From the NCBI GenBank assembly GCA_005777235.1, contig SXND01000087.1, positions 1 through 64,000 on the forward strand: a stretch of DNA of 64,000 nucleotides, in the 5' to 3' direction. This stretch comes from Pseudomonadota bacterium (GTDB lineage Bacteria; Tectomicrobia; Entotheonellia; Entotheonellales; Entotheonellaceae). Positions 1 through 7,702 of this stretch are shown here, in pieces; position 1 is the first letter of the stretch, and every line of letters begins with the position of its first letter. The notes below the pieces were generated by a model. It was not told the origin of the DNA, did no database searches, and was given only the letters and a program-made list of their open reading frames with translations. A program made the position numbers and the translations under genes.

Positions 1-2
1 TC

Positions 3-131
3 GCCACCATGCGCCATGTCGCTCTCAACCTCCTCCAGACCGCTAAAGACAAGCGCGAGTCCATTAAGCGATTGAGAAAAAAAGCCGGTTGGGATAACCA
101 CACCCTCAAACGCATCCTCCAAATCTCATGA
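3..131 (+). pseudogene. C-terminal remnant of ISAs1-type transposase (cut by window edge)
   Basis: An open frame enters from the left edge and ends at TGA 129-131. It encodes a basic tail with the pattern RHVALNLLQ followed by GWDN and a short hydrophobic end. This resembles the C-terminus of ISAs1-family DDE transposases, in which a conserved asparagine/leucine-rich helix is followed by a lysine/arginine-rich segment. Only about 42 residues are visible, so it cannot be told whether the gene is intact upstream of the window. The family call is from memory of the C-terminal pattern. Confidence 0.6.
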
Positions 132-160
132 GGGAGCCCTGTCGCGCCGCCCAACACGCC

Positions 161-212
161 TTGACATTCTCTGCACATTCGGCAATAATCAAAAATCATA
201 TAATTATTATAT
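161..212 (+). promoter_or_regulatory. Putative sigma-70 promoter overlapped by a perfect AT-rich palindrome
   Basis: TTGACA at 161-166 is followed 17 bases later by AATAAT (184-189), with a second -10-like TATAAT at 199-204. A perfect inverted repeat, ATATAAT-T-ATTATAT, spans 198-212. It sits about 35 bases before the small RHH-like gene at 248, where an autoregulatory operator would lie. Repressor binding is inference. Confidence 0.55.
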
Positions 213-247
213 AATTTTTATACATGAAGTCCCTAGGAGCGTGACAG

Positions 248-463
248 ATGAGTAAGCGAAAAGTGCATACCTTCTCTGCCGCCGATCGGGACATGGACAT
301 GTTGGAGGCGGTGGCGACGTATCACGGTTTCAGCAAGAGTGCCACGATTGTCAATTTGATTAAGAAAGAGTTCTGGCGCATCTTTCCTGCTGGAACCGCA
401 TCGGTGCCACCCGATACAGGGGCGAAGGTTGAAGAGGAGGTGTCGCATGGAAACAACGGCTGA
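248..463 (+). CDS. Small ribbon-helix-helix-like protein upstream of nadA
   Basis: This 71-residue protein has an N-terminal basic strand (SKRKVHTFS), then a helix (DMDMLEAVATYHG), a turn (FSKSAT) and a second helix (IVNLIKKEFWRIF). That order matches Arc/MetJ-type DNA-binding proteins, where residues 6-12 would form the beta strand. The C-terminal 20 residues are acidic and probably disordered. Its 3' end overlaps the start of nadA (447) by 17 bases, so the two genes are probably co-transcribed and translationally linked. The upstream AT-rich palindrome at 198-212 is a candidate operator. It could be an autoregulator of the nad unit or a solo antitoxin; no toxin gene is adjacent. Confidence 0.6.
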   Translation: MSKRKVHTFSAADRDMDMLEAVATYHGFSKSATIVNLIKKEFWRIFPAGTASVPPDTGAKVEEEVSHGNNG

Positions 464-1376
464 ACAGATTCGAGCCCTGGCTGCCGCAAAGCATGCCGTG
501 ATCCTGGCGCATAATTATCAAGTGCCCGAGGTGCAGGATGTGGCGGATTTTGTCGGGGATTCCCTCGGCCTGGCCCTGGAAGCGCAGAGTACGGACGCCC
601 AGACCATTGTGTTCTGCGGGGTGCATTTTATGGCCGAGTCCGCCAAGATTCTCAATCCTGAGAAAACCGTGCTCTTGCCCAACCTCTCGGCGGGATGTGC
701 CTTGGCGGATTCCATCACCCCAGAAAGTCTCGAAGAGTGGATGGAGCGCTACCCCGGCTATGCGGTGGTGACGTACGTCAATTCTTCGGCGGAGATCAAG
801 GCCATGGCCGACATTTGCTGCACGTCGGCCAACGCGGTGTCGGTGATTCGCAGTCTCGACACGGATAAAATCCTCTTCGTGCCGGATCGTAACCTGGGCA
901 ATTGGGTGAAAAAGCAAGTGCCCAGTAAAGACGTGGTGATCTACGATGGTGCCTGTCCGACGCATGATGTCCTGCGCGGCGCGAATGTCAAGAAAGTCAA
1001 AGAATTTGCCCCGGAGGCAGTGATCATCGCGCATCCCGAATGTCGTGAGGACATTATCGCGATTGCCGATGAGGTATGCTCCACGACCGCCATGCTGGGC
1101 CGTATTGCGAAGTATCCCAACACCAAGACGTTTATTATTGCGACCGAAAACGGCATTATCCACCAGATGCAGAAACAGTATCCCGATCGTGAGTTCGTCT
1201 CGGCCGACGGCTGCATCGGTTGTCGCCTGCATTGCCCCTACATGAAGATGATTGATCTCCCCGCGGTGCATCGTGCCCTCCTCGAAGACGTTTTCCCGAT
1301 CACCATCGAAACCGAGGTGATGAACGGGGCACGCCGTTCGTTAGAGCGCATGATGGCGGTGCCACGGGATAATTAA
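447..1376 (+). CDS. nadA: Quinolinate synthase NadA
   Basis: NadA condenses iminoaspartate with dihydroxyacetone phosphate to quinolinate in de novo NAD synthesis, using an oxygen-sensitive [4Fe-4S] cluster in the cytosol. The 309-residue protein is the usual length for the short NadA type. Visible family signatures are AHNYQ near residue 21, FCGVHFMAES with cysteine 57, a central DGACPTHDVL, AHPECR, and GCIGCRLHCPYMK near the C-terminus; three of these cysteines should ligate the cluster. ATG 447 is chosen because GAGGAGG at 434-440 gives ideal Shine-Dalgarno spacing. The gene overlaps the preceding RHH-like gene. No nadB or nadC lies in the window. A strong hairpin follows at 1396-1438. Confidence 0.95.
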   Translation: METTAEQIRALAAAKHAVILAHNYQVPEVQDVADFVGDSLGLALEAQSTDAQTIVFCGVHFMAESAKILNPEKTVLLPNLSAGCALADSITPESLEEWMERYPGYAVVTYVNSSAEIKAMADICCTSANAVSVIRSLDTDKILFVPDRNLGNWVKKQVPSKDVVIYDGACPTHDVLRGANVKKVKEFAPEAVIIAHPECREDIIAIADEVCSTTAMLGRIAKYPNTKTFIIATENGIIHQMQKQYPDREFVSADGCIGCRLHCPYMKMIDLPAVHRALLEDVFPITIETEVMNGARRSLERMMAVPRDN

Positions 1377-1395
1377 CATGCACAGGTGGCCCCTA

Positions 1396-1438
1396 CGCCA
1401 AGGCGGAACAACCTCCCGGGGCACGTTCCGCCTTGGCG
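1396..1438 (+). terminator. Strong 14-bp hairpin after nadA
   Basis: A perfect inverted repeat, CGCCAAGGCGGAAC (1396-1409) and its complement (1425-1438), surrounds a 15-base loop. It follows the nadA stop by 19 bases. There is no run of T after it, so intrinsic termination is unproven; it could also be a transcript-stabilising or attenuating structure before the small gene at 1473. Confidence 0.5.
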
Positions 1439-1472
1439 AGAGCTGTCGGTCCATGCACGAGGAACGTCCACC

Positions 1473-1766
1473 ATGCCTTTACCACACGACTGGCTTGATC
1501 AGTACCCCCATGTCAAACGCCTCCTGGAACAGCCTGATGATGTGCTCGAAGGCGTCTCCGTCGAACCGTCCCCTATGCCCCGGCACGTCTATACGCTCGA
1601 TCACTATGCAGGGGAAGCCCTGCGGGCCGGTGAACGCGTCAGTTTTGAGGGGGATTATGCCGTCCGCTGGTCGCCAGGCCAGATACTGGTGGGGATTGCG
1701 CTGACCCCGGCCGCGATGGGGGAAAGCGTGCGGATTCAGGTTTCTGAGGTCTATTTTGCCCACTAA
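1473..1766 (+). CDS. Small protein of unknown function
   Basis: I do not recognise this 97-residue protein. It is acidic at the N-terminus (DWLDQYPHVKRLLEQPDDVLEG) and ends in a segment of alternating hydrophobic residues suggesting a beta-rich fold (VSFEGDYAVRW, ILVGIALTP, VRIQVSEVYF). The frame is open from 1386, but ATG 1473 is preferred because the residues before it overlap the nadA hairpin and look like non-coding translation. It lies between nadA and the MmgE/PrpD gene on the same strand, 33 bases before the latter's start, and may be co-transcribed with it. No signal peptide or membrane segment is seen. Confidence 0.45.
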   Translation: MPLPHDWLDQYPHVKRLLEQPDDVLEGVSVEPSPMPRHVYTLDHYAGEALRAGERVSFEGDYAVRWSPGQILVGIALTPAAMGESVRIQVSEVYFAH

Positions 1767-1799
1767 GGGCTTCAGCGGCGCATGAAGGAGGCGTTGACC

Positions 1800-3152
1800 A
1801 TGACTGCTGCCCGTACTGTAGCGACGTTCCTCACGCAGGCGTCTTTTGACGATCTTCCACCCCAAACCATTGAGCACGCTGCCATGCTGATCGCCAGTAC
1901 CCTGGCCAGTGCGGCGTGGGGCTCTGGGCTGGCCTCCTCTGGCATTATCCGCACCCTGGCCCGCGAGCGTGGTGGGAGACCTGACGCCTCGCTGTGGTTT
2001 GACGCGGGCCCCAAACTCCCCGTCGCCGAGGCGGCCCAGGTCAATGCGGTGATGAGTGATGCGGCGGCCTCCGACGATAGCGATTTGCGCAATATCGTGC
2101 ATGCCGGCACCACGCTGGTGGCCACGGCCCTAGCGCTAGCCGAGCGCACGGGTGCCTCTGGCGCGGACGTGTTGGCGGCTATCGTGCTGGGGTACGAGGC
2201 TGCCGGGCGCATCGGCGAGGCGGTCACACCAGGGCTGCGCAAGCAGGGTTTCCATGGCTGCATTGTGGCCATTTTCGGGGGTGCGGTCGCGGCCTCGCGG
2301 TTGCTGGGACTCGACGTAGACGCCATGACGCAGGCCATTGCCCTGTCCGCCACCTCTATGGGTGGGCTCATGGCCGCCGCCAATACCAGTGTGGCCCGCG
2401 AATATCATGCCGGCTTGGCGGCGCTGCTTGGGGTGAACGCAGCCCTCGCGGCGCAGCGCGGCTATACAGCTGAAGAAGGGATCCTCGACATGCGCCAGGG
2501 GTTTTGTGCGGTGTACGGCCAGGGCGCTGACGGGGCCAGCATCACGCGTGACCTGGGGCAGACGTGGGACATTATTACCGATATGGCCATCAAGCTCGTA
2601 CCTGGCGGACATCCGCACCATGCCTTGGCGGAAGCTGCCGCACAGGCGGCGCGTGCGGGCAACATCACGCCGGAGGAGGTGGAGAGCATCACCTTGTCGC
2701 GTCCAGATGTCACCACCCTGTCTGGTCCGCTGCACCCAACTGACCTCATTGACATGGCGCACAGTCCGGCGTATTTCCTTGCGGCGGGGGTGGCCGACCG
2801 CGACTTCTCGTGGGTCCACGCGACCGCAGCGAAAATCACCGACCCCGTGATCCATTGCCTCCTCGACAAGGTGCGTGTGGGCGCGCCACCCACGAGCCAC
2901 GTGGAGCAATATCGCCAGGGCGCCACCGTGACCATCCGCACCACGGACGGTCGCACGGTTTCGCACACGGTCTATGCCCCAAAGGGGGCGGGGATGCGTG
3001 GCATTGCCTGGGCTGACGTTGATGCAAAGTATCGCACCCTGACGCCAAAGGCGCCGTTGAGCAACCGCCAAGTGGAGGCGAGCCTGCAGGTCATCCACGA
3101 CTTCCGCCACGTGACGCAGGTGGCGACGCTGCTTGACCTGCTGCATGGCTAG
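1800..3152 (+). CDS. MmgE/PrpD family protein
   Basis: The 450-residue protein belongs to the MmgE/PrpD fold, which includes 2-methylcitrate dehydratase, cis-aconitate decarboxylase and related enzymes. Typical landmarks are the N-terminal helical domain, the segment LAAIVLGYEAAGRIG, a small-residue-rich SATSMGGLMAA, the KLVPGGHPHHALAEAA region of the active-site face, and the C-terminal small domain with VEQYRQGATVTIRT. ATG 1800 is chosen because AAGGAGG (1784-1790) lies about nine bases upstream; an in-frame ATG at 1782 precedes that site. The substrate cannot be assigned: no prpB, prpC or acnD is nearby. Its TAG stop falls in the terminal repeat of a MITE-like element, so the last residues may not be ancestral. 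Confidence 0.85.
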   Translation: MTAARTVATFLTQASFDDLPPQTIEHAAMLIASTLASAAWGSGLASSGIIRTLARERGGRPDASLWFDAGPKLPVAEAAQVNAVMSDAAASDDSDLRNIVHAGTTLVATALALAERTGASGADVLAAIVLGYEAAGRIGEAVTPGLRKQGFHGCIVAIFGGAVAASRLLGLDVDAMTQAIALSATSMGGLMAAANTSVAREYHAGLAALLGVNAALAAQRGYTAEEGILDMRQGFCAVYGQGADGASITRDLGQTWDIITDMAIKLVPGGHPHHALAEAAAQAARAGNITPEEVESITLSRPDVTTLSGPLHPTDLIDMAHSPAYFLAAGVADRDFSWVHATAAKITDPVIHCLLDKVRVGAPPTSHVEQYRQGATVTIRTTDGRTVSHTVYAPKGAGMRGIAWADVDAKYRTLTPKAPLSNRQVEASLQVIHDFRHVTQVATLLDLLHG

Positions 3153-3257
3153 TGCTTTGTCAAACCTTAATTTTAGGGTAGTCACACACTAAAACTCTTG
3201 TTTTACTTGCTGAAATTGCCATAGCAACCCTAATTTTTAGTGTTGACAGAGCACTAG
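3149..3257. mobile_element. MITE-like element with 15-bp terminal inverted repeats
   Basis: CTAGTGCTTTGTCAA at 3149-3163 pairs with TTGACAGAGCACTAG at 3243-3257 with one mismatch. The 109-bp interior is AT-rich, unlike its surroundings, and non-coding, as in a miniature inverted-repeat element. The outer CTAG may reflect a palindromic or TA target. The stop codon of the preceding gene is the TAG of the left repeat. Confidence 0.65.
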
Positions 3258-3268
3258 TCTATCGCCTC

Positions 3269-3292
3269 AGGGGCGACCAGCCGGTCGCCCCT
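3269..3292. repeat. Short palindromic repeat between convergent genes
   Basis: AGGGGCGACC (3269-3278) and GGTCGCCCCT (3283-3292) form a perfect 10-bp stem with a four-base AGCC loop. It sits between the MmgE/PrpD gene and the converging DUF4139 gene. It looks like the dispersed GC-rich palindromes found in many large genomes and could serve as a bidirectional terminator. Confidence 0.55.
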
Positions 3293-3309
3293 ACGACGGG
3301 GACGGGCGC

Positions 3310-5412
3310 TTAGCTGATGTCGAGACTCATGAGATACGTGTGCAGCTCTTGGCGTTGCTGTTCCTCCGTACCCTTGAGCGCCTGGATATCCTTACGCATC
3401 TTCTCAATCTCGGTCTCTTGCTGATCAAACTTGCGCACGTAGCGGTTGTAGAGTTCGGAGTTCTGCGCCAAACGGCCCATATTATCGCGGATGCGCCCCT
3501 GCTCCTGGGTAATCTCCTGGATCTGCTGCTCAAAGAGTCGCCGTTGCTGGACCGTCTGGTCCAGCGTATCGCGCAGTGCCGTGACGCGCTGCAACGCCTG
3601 CTTCACCTTGTCGCTTACCTGGGTGGCGCGTAGATAATACGTCACGGCCTCTGGCGCCGCCTCAGACAGCACGATGCTCTGTTGCAGCGCTTTCTCCTCG
3701 CGTATGCGCAGGCGCGTGCCTGGTCCGGGCTCCACGGTAACGGCGAAGCGATACACCTCCCGCGTGCGTTCCGTGGTGGCGTCAGGGAGCATCAGTTGCC
3801 AATCAGCCCGGAACGGATGCTCGATCAGGACCAGATGCGGCTTCTGGTCCCGATTGCGGATGTTGTAGCTTTTTTCGGCAATGGCTTTGTGCGTCGCCAG
3901 CAGCGTGCCCTTGCGTACACTCACGCTGACCAGCTCACGCTGCTCCGGGGTAGTGACGGGTTCCACCTCGGTTTTGAGATCCATGGCATAGCTCAGCAAG
4001 CGTTCCTGACCAGGCGGCAAGTCGTCCAGGCGGGCATCCCCGGCATACACCCCGCCGTCAAACACCGTGACTGGCCCCTGGGACAGATGCAGCGCCGTGG
4101 TATTGCGCACCCGCACCCCATGGAGTGGGTGTTTGGCGTGCACCCGCTGGTTATAGATTGACACTTTCGTGCCCTCAATGGCGGTGTTGACGATGGGCAG
4201 CATGGCCGACTTCTGCCGGGCCAGCGCGACTGGCGCACTAATGGCATATTCAAACAATTCCCCGAGTTCCATGGCTTCGGCAGCAGTGGTCACGCCCTGA
4301 TCCAGGGACACGGTGCGTGCTGGCATTGACGCAGGCACTGCCTCTGATTGTGTCATCGTCCGCAGTGCTGGAGGCGCCGCCGCCGCTGGCATATCGGCCG
4401 CACTCCCTCCAAGCCCACCACGGCGTTTTTCCACCTTGCCCTCATTCTGCTGAGCCGCCTCGCGCAGAGGTTCCCCCGGCGCGTCCATGGCCTGCCCATA
4501 GACCTGGGGTCGCAGCGCGGCGTACACTTCCGGCACCACCACCGGGCGCTGGGCATACAGGGGTTCGTACATGTCCATGGTGAAGGAGATCGGACGGCCG
4601 GACATCAGCGACAGGCGGACATCCTGCCAATCTTCGTCCGTCGTATTTTCCACCAGCGCCCAGCCCTGCACAAAAGGCGCTTCAGTCTCAGACAGCACCA
4701 GACGATAGCTCGTCTTCCACACTGGCGTTTCCATGATATAGCCGACCCGTACCCGACGACTCCCCTGGCCCGTAAACCCCAGAGTGACGGTCTTTTTTTG
4801 CGTATCATGGCTTGAAGCCAGCACCGCCAGGGCCTGACGTATCTCCGTGTTGAGTTGCGCATTGGCGATCTGGAGATGCTGGATCTGCGGCAGTGGAATC
4901 GAGCGTAAGCCGCTATCGGTCAGGAGATTAAGATATTCGACCTCGACCACCTGCGTCTCTCCCACTCGCTCCTTCTTGGTCTCCACCCCGAGGATCAGGC
5001 CCGCCACGAGGCTCGGGGTTGCCACCTCCACGCGCTCGCCACGCATTTGCCAGAGTAGATTACCGAGCCCAGCGTTCTCCGTCAGGTCGAGGGCGAAACT
5101 TTTCAGTGTCCGGGTCAGGGGATCACGCGCATCGTAGGTCACGGTGGTCACCTGTCCACCATCCAAATCCTGCGCGATGAGACTTTTGAGCAAATCGTTA
5201 ATGGTGTCCACTTTGAAACGCAGCGTCACGTGCTGGTCGCCCTCGATGCGGCCATCACGCTGGAAATAGCCCACACCGCTGCCATACAACACGATGCGCG
5301 TCAGGGGCAACTGCGCCGGTGGGGCGGCTTCTGTCACTGGCTGTTGGGCTGATGCTACCATACTCCAGACTCCTATACACACGATACTGAGCCAAACACT
5401 GAGGCGCGGCAT
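3310..5412 (-). CDS. Exported DUF4139 domain protein
   Basis: The 700-residue protein starts with a signal peptide (MPRLSVWLSIVCIGVWSMVASAQ) and should be secreted or periplasmic. The body resembles DUF4139 proteins: an early VLYGSGVGYFQRDG segment, then a beta-rich domain with VGYIMETPVWKTSYRLVL and WALVENTTDEDWQDVRLSL, a hallmark of the family. A glutamine/alanine-rich linker sits around residues 330-400. The last 100 residues are heptad-like and highly charged (RLFEQQIQEITQEQGRIRDN), predicting a coiled coil. The start is placed at the ATG with AGGAG about nine bases upstream; a 60-codon in-frame extension lacks such a signal. Family function is unknown; an envelope role is inferred from export. 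Confidence 0.8.
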   Translation of the reverse strand: MPRLSVWLSIVCIGVWSMVASAQQPVTEAAPPAQLPLTRIVLYGSGVGYFQRDGRIEGDQHVTLRFKVDTINDLLKSLIAQDLDGGQVTTVTYDARDPLTRTLKSFALDLTENAGLGNLLWQMRGERVEVATPSLVAGLILGVETKKERVGETQVVEVEYLNLLTDSGLRSIPLPQIQHLQIANAQLNTEIRQALAVLASSHDTQKKTVTLGFTGQGSRRVRVGYIMETPVWKTSYRLVLSETEAPFVQGWALVENTTDEDWQDVRLSLMSGRPISFTMDMYEPLYAQRPVVVPEVYAALRPQVYGQAMDAPGEPLREAAQQNEGKVEKRRGGLGGSAADMPAAAAPPALRTMTQSEAVPASMPARTVSLDQGVTTAAEAMELGELFEYAISAPVALARQKSAMLPIVNTAIEGTKVSIYNQRVHAKHPLHGVRVRNTTALHLSQGPVTVFDGGVYAGDARLDDLPPGQERLLSYAMDLKTEVEPVTTPEQRELVSVSVRKGTLLATHKAIAEKSYNIRNRDQKPHLVLIEHPFRADWQLMLPDATTERTREVYRFAVTVEPGPGTRLRIREEKALQQSIVLSEAAPEAVTYYLRATQVSDKVKQALQRVTALRDTLDQTVQQRRLFEQQIQEITQEQGRIRDNMGRLAQNSELYNRYVRKFDQQETEIEKMRKDIQALKGTEEQQRQELHTYLMSLDIS

Positions 5413-5601
5413 ACCATCACTCCTGGTTCGAGAAAGCGTCTCCTTCGTCTGGGGAAGGCTGCGGGAAGACGCGCCATCTGTCAAGGGGCCATCTCTACAC
5501 GGACTGTCGGGCACACGGCAGTATGACAAGAAAATGGATGACCAGCGCAGGCAGGTCAGGTACACTGCGACTGTCCTGGACAACATCCGCACAACTTGAC
5601 A

Positions 5602-6165
5602 ATGGGGAGAGACGCAGTGCGCTGGTATCTATGGCCTTTCCTGCTGCTCGGTAGCTTCCTGACGGTGAGCCCTCTCGCTCTCCACGCCGCTGATGCACCC
5701 GCCCCCCCGCCTGGGCTTGCTCCTCCCAGCTCGGCAACCTCCCTGTCGGCCTTTGAACTCCCCACGCCCCAAGGGGACACCGTGCGTTCTGCTGCCCTCG
5801 CCGGCAAGGTCGTGGTCATCCGCTTCTGGGCCACGTGGTGAGGCATCTGTCAGAGCGAGATGCCCTCCGTGCAGAGGGTACACGAGGCCTTCAAGAATCA
5901 TGATGTCGTCGTCCTGGCGATTTCCATTGACGGCGGGGGTGTCAAAGCCGTCCAATCTTTCCTCGCCAAACATCAGTACACCTTCAGCACTCCCGTTGAT
6001 GCTGGCATGGACACGGCCCGCCAATTTGGGGTACGCGGTTTGCCCACCACCTATGTGATCGATCGCCAGGGGGCGATTGTGGCGCACGGCTTCGGGCCAG
6101 TGGATTTTGACAGCCCGGCGTTCGTGCAGTATCTCCAAGCCCTCGTGGCCCAGCCACGTGGGTAA
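5602..6165 (+). CDS. Thioredoxin-like (TlpA/ResA type) protein, candidate selenoprotein (UGA at 5839)
   Basis: An N-terminal signal segment (WPFLLLGSFLTVSPLALHA) precedes a thioredoxin fold with VVVIRFWATW, the redox motif, EMPSVQRVHEAF, a central DAGMDTARQFGV and the cis-proline segment GLPTTYVID. The codon at the first cysteine of the CxxC motif is TGA (5839-5841), so the frame reads W-UGA-G-I-C, and coding continues unbroken for 108 codons. This is the UxxC arrangement expected of a selenoprotein, with Sec at residue 80. Two hairpins follow the UGA. The start could also be GTG 5617, which has GGGGAGA upstream. It lies 21 bases before a peroxiredoxin gene showing the same anomaly. The alternative is a nonsense mutation, but the match to the catalytic position argues against it. 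Confidence 0.75.
5842..5880 (+). promoter_or_regulatory. Candidate bacterial SECIS hairpins after the UGA of the TlpA-like gene
   Basis: Directly after the UGA, GGCATCT (5842-5848) pairs perfectly with AGATGCC (5858-5864). An alternative hairpin pairs CCCTC (5863-5867) with GAGGG (5874-5878), extendable to seven pairs with one G-U, around loop CGTGCA. The second has a G in the first two loop bases and starts its loop 27 bases after the UGA, matching the loose bacterial SECIS pattern. The two compete for 5863-5864. SelB recognition is inferred. Confidence 0.45.
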
Positions 6166-6186
6166 CCATGGATAAGGAGCGTGATG

Positions 6187-6762
6187 ATGTGCAGGAGTCG
6201 ATGGCAGCGTCTCAGCCTGGCGATCCTACTGAGCAGCCTGGTGCTCGGCCTGGGGGCCGCGCAGGTGTCGGCGTTACAAGTGGGTGACAAAGCCCCGGAT
6301 TTTGCTCTGCCAGGGACCACGGCGGACGAAATCAAACTCGCCGACTATAGAGGGAAAAAGCCGGTGGTGTTGTTTTTCTACATCGGCGCGTTCACCAAAG
6401 GTTGAACACAGGAAGCCCTGGCCTTTCAACTTGATCTGCCCAAGTTTGAGGCCGTCAATGCCCAGGTGCTGGGCGTGAGTGTCGATTTTAATGATGCCAA
6501 CAAGGCATGGGCAGACAAACTTGGCATTGCCTATCCGCTGTTGAGCGATACGAGCCGTCAGATGGTCAAAGCCTACGGCGTCCTGAACGACGACGCCAGT
6601 ATGGCCGCCGACCCGAAAAAGATTGCGACCTATCTGCGCACCAAACGGGCCTGGGTGGTTCTCGACAAAGAGGGCATCGTGCGCTACGTCAAGACGACCG
6701 AGCCCCGCGACTTCCAGCCACCCAACGATGAGATTCTCAAGGTGCTGGGAGAATTCAAGTAA
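6187..6762 (+). CDS. Peroxiredoxin, candidate selenoprotein (UGA at 6403)
   Basis: A signal peptide (residues about 1-28, [19 protein letters not shown]) precedes an AhpC/TSA peroxiredoxin fold: [12 protein letters not shown], a hydrophobic strand [13 protein letters not shown], the peroxidatic position, then TQEALAF and VLGVSVDFN. The peroxidatic cysteine codon is TGA (6403-6405, residue 73), giving FTKG-UGA-TQEA with the threonine three residues upstream conserved. Coding continues for 119 codons to a normal stop. Sec-containing peroxiredoxins are an established selenoprotein family. It probably reduces peroxides outside the cytosol with electrons from the TlpA-like neighbour 21 bases upstream. 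ATG 6187 has AAGGAG seven bases upstream; ATG 6184 and GTG 6181 are less well spaced. Confidence 0.78.
6401..6430 (+). promoter_or_regulatory. Candidate SECIS hairpin enclosing the UGA of the peroxiredoxin gene
   Basis: GTTGAA (6401-6406, containing the UGA) pairs perfectly with TTCAAC (6425-6430), and an upper stem CAGG (6409-6412)/CCTG (6417-6420) carries an AAGC loop. A UGA at the base of a two-part hairpin is the geometry of the classical fdhF SECIS. The loop G is at position three, so the match is imperfect. Confidence 0.45.
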
Positions 6763-6835
6763 GTGCGGTGTCCGCCATGTATGCTGTGATTCCGTGCTGG
6801 CCACGCCAGACTGGCGCTGGTCAGCACGGCACACG

Positions 6836-7702
6836 CTACCAACCGTTTCCCGCTGCCTCCGGCTCAATCCCTAGCGCTTTGAGTTGTGCCACCAAGCGTT
6901 CGGCGCGTTGGTGTTCCTGGTCGGCACGCTGGCGTTCTTGCTCCATATGCTGGCGTTCCTGGCCGGCACGCTGGCGTTCTTGCTCCGTACGCTGGCGCTC
7001 CTGCTCTACCGGAGTGGGTATCCAGAGATCATTGGCATCATAGAAGCGTAACCACGTCCGCTGGATGCCGTGATACGTCCCAGACCACAGCCCCAACCCA
7101 AGACCCGCCTCCGCGAGCCAGAGACGTTGCGCGCCTGGCGTGACCTCGCGATACCCCGCGCTGTGCCAGGTAAAGTACCGCACGACGTCTGTGTAGCGAC
7201 TGAAGACCACATAATAGGGTACACGCAAAATTTGCGCGTATACTTCCCATTTGGTGTACGGTTCATCTCCGGAGCTGCGCTGTGTCCGCCCAAGGTCTTC
7301 CTGCTCCGTGCCAGGCGATAGCAATTCCACCACGAGATACGGCGCGACCCCTTCTTGCCACATCACATAACTCATGCGCAGGTCGTGCGCTTCATAAAAC
7401 CGTTCGACCCCTAAGACCGCAAACCAGTCGGGCCGTTTATGCCACAGTGGATGCCGGACCGTGTAGTACACATTCAAATCTGTACCGATAAACACTTGGT
7501 CAGGGGCATAGAGCGTCGGTTGGAAGGTTTCACGTAAGAGCTGCGGCTGATAGTAATGAAATTCATCAGGCAAACCGGGCTCCTCCGGATCCTCGCTGGG
7601 GAGGTCATACATGGTTGGCAATGTCTCACGCGGCGAGCGCGGGGGATCCGTCTGGGGTGGTAAGCGAAAATTCTCCAGCCATTTGTATGCATCTGTGCGC
7701 AT
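6836..7702 (-). CDS. Uma2-family (DUF820) PD-(D/E)XK-like protein with C-terminal heptad repeat
   Basis: The 288-residue protein has the Uma2/DUF820 pattern: YAPDQVFIGTDLNVYYTV near the start, RPDWFAVLGV, then YLVVELLSPGTEQEDLGRT and KWEVYAQILRVPYYVVFSR, corresponding to the acidic and lysine positions of a PD-(D/E)XK nuclease fold. Nuclease activity is not established for most members. After the domain, residues of about 230-275 repeat EQERQR-type heptads, encoded by imperfect 21-bp direct repeats (6903-7005) and likely forming a coiled coil. The start at 7702 has AAGGAGG at good spacing; a longer in-frame start at 7825 lacks this. It is transcribed toward the peroxiredoxin gene. This family is usually multicopy in large genomes. 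Confidence 0.75.
   Translation of the reverse strand: MRTDAYKWLENFRLPPQTDPPRSPRETLPTMYDLPSEDPEEPGLPDEFHYYQPQLLRETFQPTLYAPDQVFIGTDLNVYYTVRHPLWHKRPDWFAVLGVERFYEAHDLRMSYVMWQEGVAPYLVVELLSPGTEQEDLGRTQRSSGDEPYTKWEVYAQILRVPYYVVFSRYTDVVRYFTWHSAGYREVTPGAQRLWLAEAGLGLGLWSGTYHGIQRTWLRFYDANDLWIPTPVEQERQRTEQERQRAGQERQHMEQERQRADQEHQRAERLVAQLKALGIEPEAAGNGW
6903..7005 (-). repeat. 21-bp imperfect tandem repeats inside the Uma2-like gene
   Basis: Five imperfect 21-bp units built around CTGGCGTTCTTGCTC encode consecutive heptads of the form EQERQRA. Copy number is likely to vary between strains by slippage. Confidence 0.6.

Noticed and set aside
6900..7010. Tandem repeats as a CRISPR-like array
   Set aside because: There are no spacers; the units are contiguous, imperfect and in frame within the Uma2-like gene.
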